Assembly (NCBI GenBank): GCA_023260815.1
Contig: JALQUE010000289.1
Location: 1-6,866 of the forward strand
Reading direction: 5' to 3'
Length of the DNA stretch: 6,866 nucleotides
Source of the DNA: Roseovarius sp.
GTDB lineage: Bacteria; Pseudomonadota; Alphaproteobacteria; Rhodobacterales; Rhodobacteraceae
Both the position numbers and the translations under genes were made by a program. The notes under the pieces were generated by a model. That model did not search any database. It worked only from the letters and a program-made list of their open reading frames with translations, and was not told the origin of the DNA. Of the stretch, positions 1 through 5,629 are shown in pieces (positions within the stretch are counted from its first letter, which is position 1; the number at the start of each line of letters is the position of its first letter).

Positions 1-486
1 GTCCTTGGCGGCGGCCACGGCGATGCGGATCGCCTCGTCGCGGACATCCCGGATCGCGCTGGCTTCGGCCGACGCGATCTGGTCCTCGGCGGCCTTCAGG
101 CGACGCTTGATCGACGCCTTGAGCTCTTCCTTTGCCAGTTCCGCGGCTTCGGCAGCCTCTTGCTTGGCGGCGGCGATGATGCGCTCGGACTGTTCCTGCA
201 CTTCTTTCTGCTTGCGCTCGTATCCCGCCAGCAGGGTCTGTGCCTCGTCCCGCAGGGCGCGCGCCTCGTCGAGTTCCGATTTGATGCCCTCGGCGCGCTT
301 GTCCAGAAGCCCACCCAGAAGCGACGGCACCTTGAAGTACAGCAGGATGCCGATGAACACCAGAAACCCAAGGGTCACGACGAAATCGGTATTTTCGAGC
401 GAGAAGAAGGGCTTGCCCGGAGCCGCCAGCGCGGGGCTGGCGGACATCGTGGCGGCAAGCGCGATCAGCATGGACGGCATTCTCAT
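1..486 (-). CDS. atpF: F0F1 ATP synthase subunit b (partial, C-terminus off the left edge)
   Basis: Subunit b forms, with b', the peripheral stalk that links the membrane a subunit to the F1 head. The frame is open from ATG at 486-484 to base 1, giving 162 residues; the family is usually about 180-190, so roughly 20-25 C-terminal residues are missing. Residues 1-21 resemble a Sec signal peptide ending in ALA before A22. A membrane segment follows at about 35-53 (DFVVTLGFLVFIGILLYFKV), then a long charged, alanine-rich helix typical of the b dimerisation coiled coil. The start is supported by AAGGGA 8 nt upstream, lying within the end of the b' gene, whose stop is 5 nt away, so the two are probably translationally coupled. 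It is the last visible gene of the F0 operon. Identity as b rather than b' rests on order (b' before b in this group) and the leader-like N-terminus. Confidence 0.93.
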   Translation of the reverse strand, partial: MRMPSMLIALAATMSASPALAAPGKPFFSLENTDFVVTLGFLVFIGILLYFKVPSLLGGLLDKRAEGIKSELDEARALRDEAQTLLAGYERKQKEVQEQSERIIAAAKQEAAEAAELAKEELKASIKRRLKAAEDQIASAEASAIRDVRDEAIRIAVAAAKD

Positions 487-491
487 GGCGC

Positions 492-1037
492 TTATCCCTT
501 CATCTTGGCGGTGATCGCCGACGTGATGGTCCGCGCATCGGCACTGCCACCCATTGCGGCGACCAGTTCCTTGGCGGTGTCCTTGGCCACCTCCTTGACG
601 CTGTCTTTCGCGCCTTCGCGGATCGCAGCGATCGACGTCTCGCTTTCGGCCAGCTTGGCGGCGATTTCGGCGTCGGCCTTGGCGACTGCGTCATCCAGAT
701 CCGCCTGGATGTCGGCCTTGGCCTGAGCGATGATCTTCTGCGCCTCGGCGCGGGCCGTGGCGAGCGCCTTGTTATACGCCTCCTCGGCCTCGATGGCCTT
801 GGCCTTGAGATCCTCGGCCGCGGCAAGATCGTTGGTGATGGAGCCCTGACGCTCGGCGAGAACGGCCGCGATGCGCGGCAGCGCGACGCGCGACAGGAAG
901 AAGAAGATCACGACCAGCGTGACCGTGAGCCAGAAGATCTGGTTGGGCCACCAGTCGAAGCACAGCTGGGGCATGCCGACGGCAGAGCCGTCAACGACAC
1001 AGGTGCTTACAGTTTGCCCGGTTGATTCGGTCGCCAT
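492..1037 (-). CDS. atpX: F0F1 ATP synthase subunit b' (AtpF'/AtpX/AtpG)
   Basis: This is the second, divergent b-type stalk subunit found in photosynthetic bacteria and many alphaproteobacteria, where b and b' form a heterodimer. The protein has 181 residues. Residues 1-30 form a short extracytoplasmic tail ending in MPQLCFDWW, and 31-53 form the membrane anchor (PNQIFWLTVTLVVIFFFLSRVAL). The family hallmark LPRIAAVLAERQGSITNDLAAAEDLKAKA follows and starts a long alanine/lysine/glutamate-rich coiled coil, ending in AITAKMKG. The ATG at 1037-1035 is preceded by GGAGG at 5 nt, which decides the start. It lies 83 nt after atpE, with a strong hairpin in the gap, and 5 nt before atpF. Two cysteines (C13 and C26) sit in the extracytoplasmic tail, which I do not expect in most homologues. 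The symbol varies between annotations (atpX, atpF', atpF2, atpG). Confidence 0.94.
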   Translation of the reverse strand: MATESTGQTVSTCVVDGSAVGMPQLCFDWWPNQIFWLTVTLVVIFFFLSRVALPRIAAVLAERQGSITNDLAAAEDLKAKAIEAEEAYNKALATARAEAQKIIAQAKADIQADLDDAVAKADAEIAAKLAESETSIAAIREGAKDSVKEVAKDTAKELVAAMGGSADARTITSAITAKMKG

Positions 1038-1068
1038 TGCGTCCTCCGTCGGAACTTGGTCTCACTAT

Positions 1069-1095
1069 CGGGCGGCCAGTCTTACCGGCCGCCCG
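1069..1095 (-). other. Stem-loop in the atpE-b' intergenic gap
   Basis: Read as minus-strand RNA this is an 11-bp stem containing one G-U pair, closed by a five-base loop UAAGA. The arms are CGGGCGGCCGG and CUGGCCGCCCG. No U-tract follows (the next bases are AUAGUGAG), so it does not look like a full intrinsic terminator. It begins about 25 nt after the atpE stop. A 3' hairpin here could protect the atpE message from exonucleases or partly attenuate readthrough, matching the need for many c subunits per complex. The structure is seen in the sequence; the role is inferred. Confidence 0.7.
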
Positions 1096-1120
1096 CACGT
1101 AAGGAAAGGTTCCGTAAGGC

Positions 1121-1345
1121 TTAGACGGCGAACATCAGCAGCAGAGCGACCAGGAACGAGAAGATGCCCAGTGCTTCTGCGAATGCGATGCCGATGAACA
1201 GGGTCGCGGTCTGACCGGCCGCTGCCGAGGGGTTGCGCAGAGCGCCGGACAGGAAGTTGCCTGCCACGTTGCCCACACCGATTGCGGCTGCGCCGGAACC
1301 GATTGCTGCGAGACCTGCGCCGATATGTGCGAGTTCACCTTCCAT
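1121..1345 (-). CDS. atpE: F0F1 ATP synthase subunit c (proteolipid)
   Basis: Subunit c builds the rotating proton-binding ring in the membrane. The 74-residue protein is a two-helix hairpin. Helix 1 carries a glycine series at residues 9, 11, 16, 18, 23 and 25; the polar loop is R37-N38-P39; helix 2 holds the proton-carrying glutamate E57 in FAEALG. The spacing is normal and the end (LVALLLMFAV) matches alphaproteobacterial homologues, so the protein looks complete and functional. The ATG at 1345-1343 has a strong AAGGAG at 1359-1354, 8 nt upstream, one of the best ribosome binding sites in the operon and suited to high c-subunit synthesis. It lies 52 nt after atpB and is followed by a hairpin. 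Confidence 0.98.
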   Translation of the reverse strand: MEGELAHIGAGLAAIGSGAAAIGVGNVAGNFLSGALRNPSAAAGQTATLFIGIAFAEALGIFSFLVALLLMFAV

Positions 1346-1397
1346 GATGTATTCTCCTTACGATTGGAAGTTGTAGGTATGTTTGAGCGGTTCGACC

Positions 1398-2153
1398 TTA
1401 GTGCGAGGGATGCAGCGCATCCTTGAGATACACGCAGGTCAGGATCGTGAAGACATAGGCCTGGATGAAGGACACCAGGACTTCGAGGCCGTACATCGCG
1501 GTGACGCCAAGGATCGCCAGCGGGCTGACGGCGGCAATCGCGGCGAAGCCTGCGAACACCTTGATCACGGCGTGACCGGCCATCAGGTTGCCGGCAAGAC
1601 GGATCGAGTGGCTGACGGGGCGCACGAAGTAGGAAATCACCTCGATGATGGCGAGGATCGGGCGCAGCGGCAGGGGCGCGCTGCTGACCCAGAAGAGGCC
1701 CAGGAAGGCCGCGCCGTTCTTGACGAAGCCCACGACCGTGACAGTGATGAACACCAGCAGCGCCAACACGACCGTCACCGCGAAATGCGACGTGGTGGTG
1801 AACGAACCGGGGATCAGGCCAAGGAAGTTGGCGAAGACGATGAACATGAACAGCGTCATGATATACGGGAAGAAGCCCACGGCATCCTTGCCGGCGACAT
1901 CCTCGACCATCTTGTAGACAAAGCCATAGGCCAATTCGCCGATCGACTGCATCCGACCCGGAATGGTCGAGCGCCCGGAGGTGCCCAGAACCATCAGCGC
2001 GATGACGGCGATGATGGTCAGCGCCATCCAGAGGGTCACATTGGTGATCGTGAACAGGCCCACCGGGCCATCCCCGAACAGCGGGCTTACGATGAACTGA
2101 TCCATCGGGTGGAACACCAGACCGCCTGCTTCGCCCTTCGCTTCAGTCGCCAT
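1398..2153 (-). CDS. atpB: F0F1 ATP synthase subunit a
   Basis: Subunit a is the stator channel through which protons reach and leave the c ring. The chosen ATG at 2153-2151 gives 251 residues; it has GAGGA 6 nt upstream and begins MATEAKGEAGG, typical of the group. The frame is open 27 bases further upstream, but that extension (MRATRRGRK) lies inside atpI and is basic and unlikely. Five to six membrane helices are evident. The essential arginine is R185 in SHSIRLAGN. H194 occupies the place of E. coli E219, and E224 with Q231 the places of H245 and Q252; this His/Glu exchange is known from mitochondrial and alphaproteobacterial a subunits. The gene overlaps the end of atpI by 11 bp and ends in TAA 52 nt before atpE. 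Confidence 0.97.
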   Translation of the reverse strand: MATEAKGEAGGLVFHPMDQFIVSPLFGDGPVGLFTITNVTLWMALTIIAVIALMVLGTSGRSTIPGRMQSIGELAYGFVYKMVEDVAGKDAVGFFPYIMTLFMFIVFANFLGLIPGSFTTTSHFAVTVVLALLVFITVTVVGFVKNGAAFLGLFWVSSAPLPLRPILAIIEVISYFVRPVSHSIRLAGNLMAGHAVIKVFAGFAAIAAVSPLAILGVTAMYGLEVLVSFIQAYVFTILTCVYLKDALHPSH

Positions 2154-2505
2154 CTTTCGTCCTCTTCTCGTCGCCCGCATGGGGCGCAGTGTCTTCGGCC
2201 TCTTCGGCCAGCTTCTTGCGCTGGATTTCCTCGGCGCTGCGCATCATCGTCTTGATGCCCGCGGCCAGACCCAGCAATGTGAACAGCACAAGAAAGATCG
2301 GGATCGTCCCGAACAGGCTATCCAACCCGTATCCCATACCGAAACCGATCATCAGACCGGCCACAAGTTCCGTTACCATCCGCCAGGCGACCTGCGCCTG
2401 ACTGTAATGTTCCTCGGAGTGGTGACGCGGCTCTTTCTTCTTTTTCAGAGCCGCGATCCTGTCCTCAAGCTGCGCGAGGCGCTCGCTTTCGTCGGGATCG
2501 GTCAC
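2143..2505 (-). CDS. atpI: AtpI-type ATP synthase F0 accessory protein
   Basis: AtpI is the small membrane protein encoded first in many ATP synthase operons. In other bacteria it has been linked to c-ring assembly and to magnesium or calcium supply, but it is not a structural subunit. The 120-residue protein has a charged N-terminal helix (residues 1-34, with KKKK at 21-24) and two membrane segments at about 43-60 and 68-85 separated by a short loop, including the glycine-rich GLMIGFGMGYGLDSLFG. A charged C-terminal tail ends in KRTKDGD. The start codon is GTG (2505-2503), with AAGGGG 9 nt upstream at 2520-2515. The TGA stop lies inside the beginning of atpB, giving an 11-bp overlap that suggests coupled translation. 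Position, length and topology make the family call strong; the exact function in this organism is not shown. Confidence 0.9.
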   Translation of the reverse strand: MTDPDESERLAQLEDRIAALKKKKEPRHHSEEHYSQAQVAWRMVTELVAGLMIGFGMGYGLDSLFGTIPIFLVLFTLLGLAAGIKTMMRSAEEIQRKKLAEEAEDTAPHAGDEKRTKDGD

Positions 2506-2535
2506 GGTGGTTTACCCCTTGAAACGGTTGCGCCT

Positions 2536-2564
2536 TTGCTATGCGGCGGACGACAGTGAGTCAA
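2536..2564 (-). promoter_or_regulatory. Putative sigma-70 promoter of the atpIBEXF operon
   Basis: On the minus strand TTGACT (2564-2559; five of six matches to the -35 consensus) is separated by exactly 17 nt from TAGCAA (2541-2536; a weak -10 with three matches). Transcription would begin near 2529, leaving a leader of about 25 nt that includes the atpI ribosome binding site. It is the best candidate in the 190-base region between atpI and arsR. The weak -10 keeps confidence moderate. Confidence 0.45.
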
Positions 2565-2689
2565 GCGCGCGTGACGGTCCGCGGAAATACCCCTAACCCA
2601 CTGCAATCATGTGGGAAAGTTCATCAATGGGCCCGCCGGGATATTGTGCCGCAGTCGCCAGCGGCGCCGTTCCGGTGGTTTCGGCATAT

Positions 2690-2705
2690 TCAACCAAATG
2701 GTTGA
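2690..2705. promoter_or_regulatory. Perfect inverted repeat at the arsR start: likely autoregulatory operator
   Basis: TCAACCA-AA-TGGTTGA is a perfect 7-2-7 palindrome. It contains the probable arsR ATG (2698-2700). ArsR-family dimers bind short inverted repeats of this size close to their own promoter and start codon, so this is a strong candidate for the autorepression site. The repeat is seen directly; its use as an operator is inferred. Confidence 0.6.
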
Positions 2706-3087
2706 CGAACGACAGGCGCCGCGCTTTATGGCCTGCATGTCCCCACAGCTTGACAACACCTTTCACGCATTGGCCGACCCCACGAGGCGGGCGATCCTGT
2801 CGATGCTTCTGGAGGATGACATGGCCGTGACCGACGTGGCCGAACCCTTCGAGATGTCGCTGACGGCGATTTCCAAGCATCTGGGCATTCTCAGCCGCGC
2901 GGGGCTGATCAGTCAGGAACGGCGCGGGCGGGTCAAATGGTGCAAGCTGGAACCCGACGCGCTGCGCGACGCCAGCATCTGGATGCAGAGTTTCGGGCAG
3001 TTCGAGGCGGTGAACCTCGATGCGTTCGAGAAATTTCTGGCGGCAGAACTGTCAAGCGGTGACGCGGCCTCGGGCGAGGATGGCTAG
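2698..3087 (+). CDS. ArsR-family winged-helix transcriptional regulator
   Basis: This is a small DNA-binding repressor of 129 residues from the chosen start. The family signature LDNTFHALADPTRRAILSMLL lies at about residues 18-38. The winged helix-turn-helix follows at about 44-70 (VTDVAEPFEMSLTAISKHLGILSRAGL), then the wing QERRGRVKWCKLEP. The metal-site motif of classical ArsR/SmtB proteins (ELCVCDL in the recognition helix region) is absent: the equivalent stretch is VTDVAEPFEM with no cysteine, so this is probably not an arsenic or zinc sensor. It resembles the subgroup often found beside SRPBCC/AHSA1-domain genes, but no such neighbour is present here. The start is uncertain: ATG 2698 falls in the palindrome and has no good Shine-Dalgarno; in-frame alternatives are GTG 2611, ATG 2728 and ATG 2737. 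The gene converges on the exporter gene, sharing a CTAG at the stops. Confidence 0.88.
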   Translation: MVDERQAPRFMACMSPQLDNTFHALADPTRRAILSMLLEDDMAVTDVAEPFEMSLTAISKHLGILSRAGLISQERRGRVKWCKLEPDALRDASIWMQSFGQFEAVNLDAFEKFLAAELSSGDAASGEDG

Positions 3088-3971
3088 ACCGGGTGTTCGT
3101 CCTTGAGGAGCAGGACAAGCGCCGTCAGGATCATCGCCACGCCGATCATCACCATGACCGGAGGCACCCCATGGCCAAGGGCGGCCTCCCAGCAGATCAC
3201 CCAGACCGGCGTGAGATAGGTATAGGCCATCACCTTGGCGCTTGGCAGCCTGAGCGACGCATATTGCAGCAAGACAAAGGTGATCGCGGTCGCCGCAACG
3301 GTCACATAGGCCAGCGTGATCCAGACGATCGGCGGCAGCGCGCCCCAGTCGGTCGCGCGCAGCGCGGGCCAACCCGCCCCCGTCACCAGAAGCGCCGCGG
3401 CAACCATCGCCCCGAAGGAAAACACGACAGGCGGCTCGCCCCGGTTCAGCTTGCGCACCATCGGCGTATAGAAGGCATGGGCCACGCAGCCTAGGAAATA
3501 GATCGCCTCGCCGCGGCCCACATGGAAGGCGATCAACGCCTGCCAGTCCGCCTCGAAGATCACCCAGAGCGCGCCCGCCCCCCCGACGCTGAGCGCAAGC
3601 GCCATGCGCCGGGTCATCGCCTGACGCAGCAGCAGATAGCCGAACAGGCCCGCGACCATCGGCGTCAGGGTAAACACCGCCGCCGCCGACACGGGGCGCG
3701 CGGTTTTCAGCCCCTCGAACATCAGCACGAAATAAAGGCCCATGGACCCGCCAAGCACAAGGTAGCGCCACGGCGCCCGGAATGCGGGGCGCGACAGGCC
3801 GTGGGTGGCATGGGCCGCCGCCCCCAGAAGGCAGGCGGCGATCACGAAGCGCACGGCATTCAAAGCCGTCGGCGCGATCTCGTTCGCGGCCATGGAGCCA
3901 AGCGCGAAGGATCCCGCGATCAGCGCCGAGAACGTCAGCATCGCCAGATGCCCGCGCAGCCGGTCGCTCAT
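3084..3971 (-). CDS. EamA/DMT-family transporter (probable exporter)
   Basis: This is an inner-membrane drug/metabolite transporter of 295 residues with two EamA repeats, about 9-138 and 155-290, and roughly ten hydrophobic segments. Family-like features are NEIAPTALNAVRF in the first repeat, GLKTARPVSAAAVFTLTPMVAGLFGYLLL closing it, and AYTYLTPVWVICWEAALGHG in the second. Members export amino acids, nucleosides, toxic metabolites or sugars; the substrate cannot be told from sequence. The start is ATG 3971-3969: it overlaps the lysR TGA as ATGA, so translation is probably coupled to lysR. The frame is open up to 4079 but that part is antisense-like sequence inside lysR. The gene ends in TAG overlapping the arsR stop, leaving no room for a terminator between them. 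Co-transcription with lysR, opposite an azoreductase gene, suggests efflux of the compound that lysR senses. Confidence 0.92.
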   Translation of the reverse strand: MSDRLRGHLAMLTFSALIAGSFALGSMAANEIAPTALNAVRFVIAACLLGAAAHATHGLSRPAFRAPWRYLVLGGSMGLYFVLMFEGLKTARPVSAAAVFTLTPMVAGLFGYLLLRQAMTRRMALALSVGGAGALWVIFEADWQALIAFHVGRGEAIYFLGCVAHAFYTPMVRKLNRGEPPVVFSFGAMVAAALLVTGAGWPALRATDWGALPPIVWITLAYVTVAATAITFVLLQYASLRLPSAKVMAYTYLTPVWVICWEAALGHGVPPVMVMIGVAMILTALVLLLKDEHPV

Positions 3972-4849
3972 GCGTCGTCCCAATCGCGGGCGCGTTTCTT
4001 GAGGAACGACAGGAAGGATTGCACCTTGGTGGTGCGGTGCAGGTCCATATGGGTCACCAGCCACAGGGGGGCGGCCCAATCCTCGCGCGGGGGGACCACC
4101 TCGATCAGGCCGCCCATCTCGCGGGCCTGCAGCCGCGACATGAAGCCGATGCCTGCGCCTTCCTTGATCGCGCGGCGCTGCGCATGCACGTCGCCACTGC
4201 GGAACACGATATTGCTTGCCGGGATCGTCTCGCGCATCCAGCGATAGAACGGCGCGCGGGAATTGGCGTCATCGGCCCCGACGAACCGGTGATCGGGCAT
4301 CTCGGCCTCGGACTGGGGCAGACCATGACGCGCGGCATAGGCATCAGAGGCAAAAAGCGTGATCTTCTGGTGAAAGAAGGGCTGCACCACATTGTCGGGT
4401 TGATCGGGCACGGCCCCGGCGCGGATCGCCACATGCGCCTCGCCATATTCCAGCCGGAACAGCCGGTCGCCGGTCAGGTAGCGCACGATGATGTCGGGAA
4501 ACTCGGCCTGGAATTCGGTCAGGACCGGCACCAGAAGATGACTGAACCCGCCCAGGGACGTGACCACCAGCTCGCCCGAGACATCGTTGCCACGCCCCTT
4601 GATGCGCCCGACAAGCTGCGAGAACTGGTCATCGGTGGCCTGCGCCACGCGCAGCAGATCCTCGCCCGCCTCGGTCGGGGTGTAGCCGCGGGCGTGCCGT
4701 TGAAACAGCTTGACCCCAAGGCGCTGTTCCAGCGCGTCGATATGACGGATGACCGTGGCGTGATGCACACCCAACACGTCGGCGGCTCCACTGACCGTGC
4801 CGATGCGGGCCACATTGAAGGCGGTGCGGATCTCATCCCAGTTGTCCAT
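3968..4849 (-). CDS. LysR-family transcriptional regulator
   Basis: This is a LysR-type regulator of 293 residues, the normal length. The N-terminal winged helix-turn-helix covers about 1-62 (NVARIGTVSGAADVLGVHHATVIRHIDALEQRLGVKLFQRHARGYTPTEAG). A linker helix and a periplasmic-binding-protein-like effector domain follow at about 92-290, with LVVTSLGGFSHLLVPVL opening subdomain 1 and the AIKEGAGIGFMSRL stretch near the hinge. The ATG at 4849-4847 is chosen because GGAG lies 5 nt upstream and the helix-turn-helix then starts at the usual distance; an upstream TTG at 4888 would add 13 non-conserved residues. The gene is divergent from the azoreductase gene (124 bp between start codons) and overlaps the exporter gene by ATGA. 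Divergent placement is the classic arrangement for a LysR protein that controls the opposite gene. The effector is unknown. Confidence 0.94.
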   Translation of the reverse strand: MDNWDEIRTAFNVARIGTVSGAADVLGVHHATVIRHIDALEQRLGVKLFQRHARGYTPTEAGEDLLRVAQATDDQFSQLVGRIKGRGNDVSGELVVTSLGGFSHLLVPVLTEFQAEFPDIIVRYLTGDRLFRLEYGEAHVAIRAGAVPDQPDNVVQPFFHQKITLFASDAYAARHGLPQSEAEMPDHRFVGADDANSRAPFYRWMRETIPASNIVFRSGDVHAQRRAIKEGAGIGFMSRLQAREMGGLIEVVPPREDWAAPLWLVTHMDLHRTTKVQSFLSFLKKRARDWDDA

Positions 4850-4885
4850 GAAGGCTCCGATAACAAATGTGCAAATCTCAACACT

Positions 4886-4907
4886 CAATGTTTCTCATGA
4901 AAGATTG
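4886..4907. promoter_or_regulatory. 22-bp imperfect palindrome in the lysR-azoR divergent region: candidate LysR site
   Basis: The half-sites CAATGTTTC and GAAAGATTG flank a four-base centre; eight of eleven symmetric pairs match. The symmetry, AT-rich arms and T-N11-A geometry fit a LysR-type recognition site. It is 36 bp from the lysR ATG and 66 bp from the azoR ATG, and its right edge touches a weak -35 (TTGCGT, 4905-4910) that is 18 nt from CATAAG (4929-4934) facing azoR. That placement suits an activator/autorepressor. Function is inferred. Confidence 0.5.
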
Positions 4908-4973
4908 CGTTTGAAAAGGCACAGGGCACATAAGGCGGCAACGCAACCCCCAGACCTGAACAGGATTCCACGC

Positions 4974-5564
4974 ATGACCCCTCATACCGTCCTTCGCATC
5001 GATGCCTCGGCCCGGACCCAAGGCTCTGTCACCCGCGATCTGACAGGGCGCATCACCGCCCTTTGGCCCGGCGCAGATCTGCTGCACCGCGATCTGGCCG
5101 CAACGCCCGTTGCGCACCTGACCGAGGATTGGGTGACCGCCAATTTCACGCCGCCCGCCAACCGCACCGCCGCGCAGACCAAGGCGCTGGCCCTGTCCGA
5201 CAGTCTGATCGACGAGCTGCGCGCGGCAGATACGCTGGTGATCGGCGTGCCGGTCTATAATTTCGGCGTGCCCTCGGCGCTGAAGGCATGGATCGACCAT
5301 GTGGCGCGCGCCGGTGTCACCTTTCGCTATACCGACAGCGGCCCCGAAGGTCTGCTGACCGGCAAGCGCGCGATCCTTGCAATGGCGTCGGGCGGCACGC
5401 AAGCGGGCACCGAGATCGACTTTGCCTCGACCTATATGCGCCATATCCTGGGGTTCATCGGGATCACCGATGTGACGCTGGTGGCGGCCGATCAACTGGC
5501 GATTGACGCCGATGCCAGCCTTGCCCGCGCGCTGGATCAGATCGGCGACCTGCAGGCCGCCTGA
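4974..5564 (+). CDS. azoR: FMN-dependent NADH-azoreductase (flavodoxin-like fold, AcpD/AzoR family)
   Basis: This is a cytoplasmic flavoenzyme of 196 residues that, in characterised relatives, reduces azo bonds and quinones with NADH through bound FMN. The N-terminal strand and phosphate loop are VLRIDASARTQGSVT (6-20). The FMN-contacting PVYNFGVPSALKAWIDHVARAGVTFRYT (93-120) closely follows the E. coli AzoR pattern (MYNF, LK, VARAGVTFRYTE), and GPEGLLTGKRAILAMASGG (123-141) is the other signature block, with S139-G140-G141 near the flavin. Length matches the family (about 200). The ATG at 4974 has AGGA 8 nt upstream; the frame is open back to 4797 through lysR but that segment is not family-like. 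It stands alone on this strand, divergent from lysR, and is followed by hairpins. Natural substrates are more likely quinones or other electrophiles than dyes, but this is not shown by the sequence. Confidence 0.93.
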   Translation: MTPHTVLRIDASARTQGSVTRDLTGRITALWPGADLLHRDLAATPVAHLTEDWVTANFTPPANRTAAQTKALALSDSLIDELRAADTLVIGVPVYNFGVPSALKAWIDHVARAGVTFRYTDSGPEGLLTGKRAILAMASGGTQAGTEIDFASTYMRHILGFIGITDVTLVAADQLAIDADASLARALDQIGDLQAA

Positions 5565-5602
5565 CGCGCCGCCAGATACCCCGCCAGATGCGCCCGGCTG
5601 AT

Positions 5603-5629
5603 GCGCCCGGTCTTGACAGGGCCGGGCGC
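5603..5629 (+). terminator. Stem-loop downstream of azoR (possible rho-independent-like end without U-tract)
   Basis: The arms GCGCCCGGTC and GGCCGGGCGC form a 10-bp stem with one G-U pair around the loop TTGACAG, starting 38 nt after the azoR stop. It is very GC-rich. No run of T follows (CGCACAGTAAC), so it may only define the mRNA 3' end or act with Rho. The left arm is part of an 11-bp direct repeat, GATGCGCCCGG, at 5587-5597 and 5600-5610, so an alternative pairing with the first copy is possible. Confidence 0.45.

Noticed and set aside
1383..2255. 290-codon plus-strand open frame opposite atpB
   Set aside because: Composition is dominated by Asp, His, Arg, Glu and Gln, typical of the antisense strand of a hydrophobic membrane protein; atpB on the other strand is unmistakable.
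2611..2697. GTG start at 2611 extending ArsR by 29 residues
   Set aside because: The added segment is Arg/Gly-rich and unlike ArsR N-termini, lacks a ribosome binding site, and would run through the palindrome; family length fits the later start.
2593..2880. 95-codon minus-strand frame upstream of atpI whose last third reads like a protein
   Set aside because: Its first part is antisense to arsR, and the protein-like tail (2593-2697) lacks the GC bias at third positions seen in the real genes.
4867..4896. Promoter-like pair for lysR on the minus strand: TTGAGT, 17 nt, TGTTAT
   Set aside because: Spacing and matches are fair, but transcription would begin only about four bases before the lysR ATG and exclude the GGAG ribosome binding site, so it is unlikely to be the working promoter.
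3522..4900. Plus-strand open frames of 241 and 372 codons opposite the exporter and lysR genes
   Set aside because: They are antisense to two well-supported genes, have low-complexity Arg/Gly/His-rich translations and no ribosome binding site.
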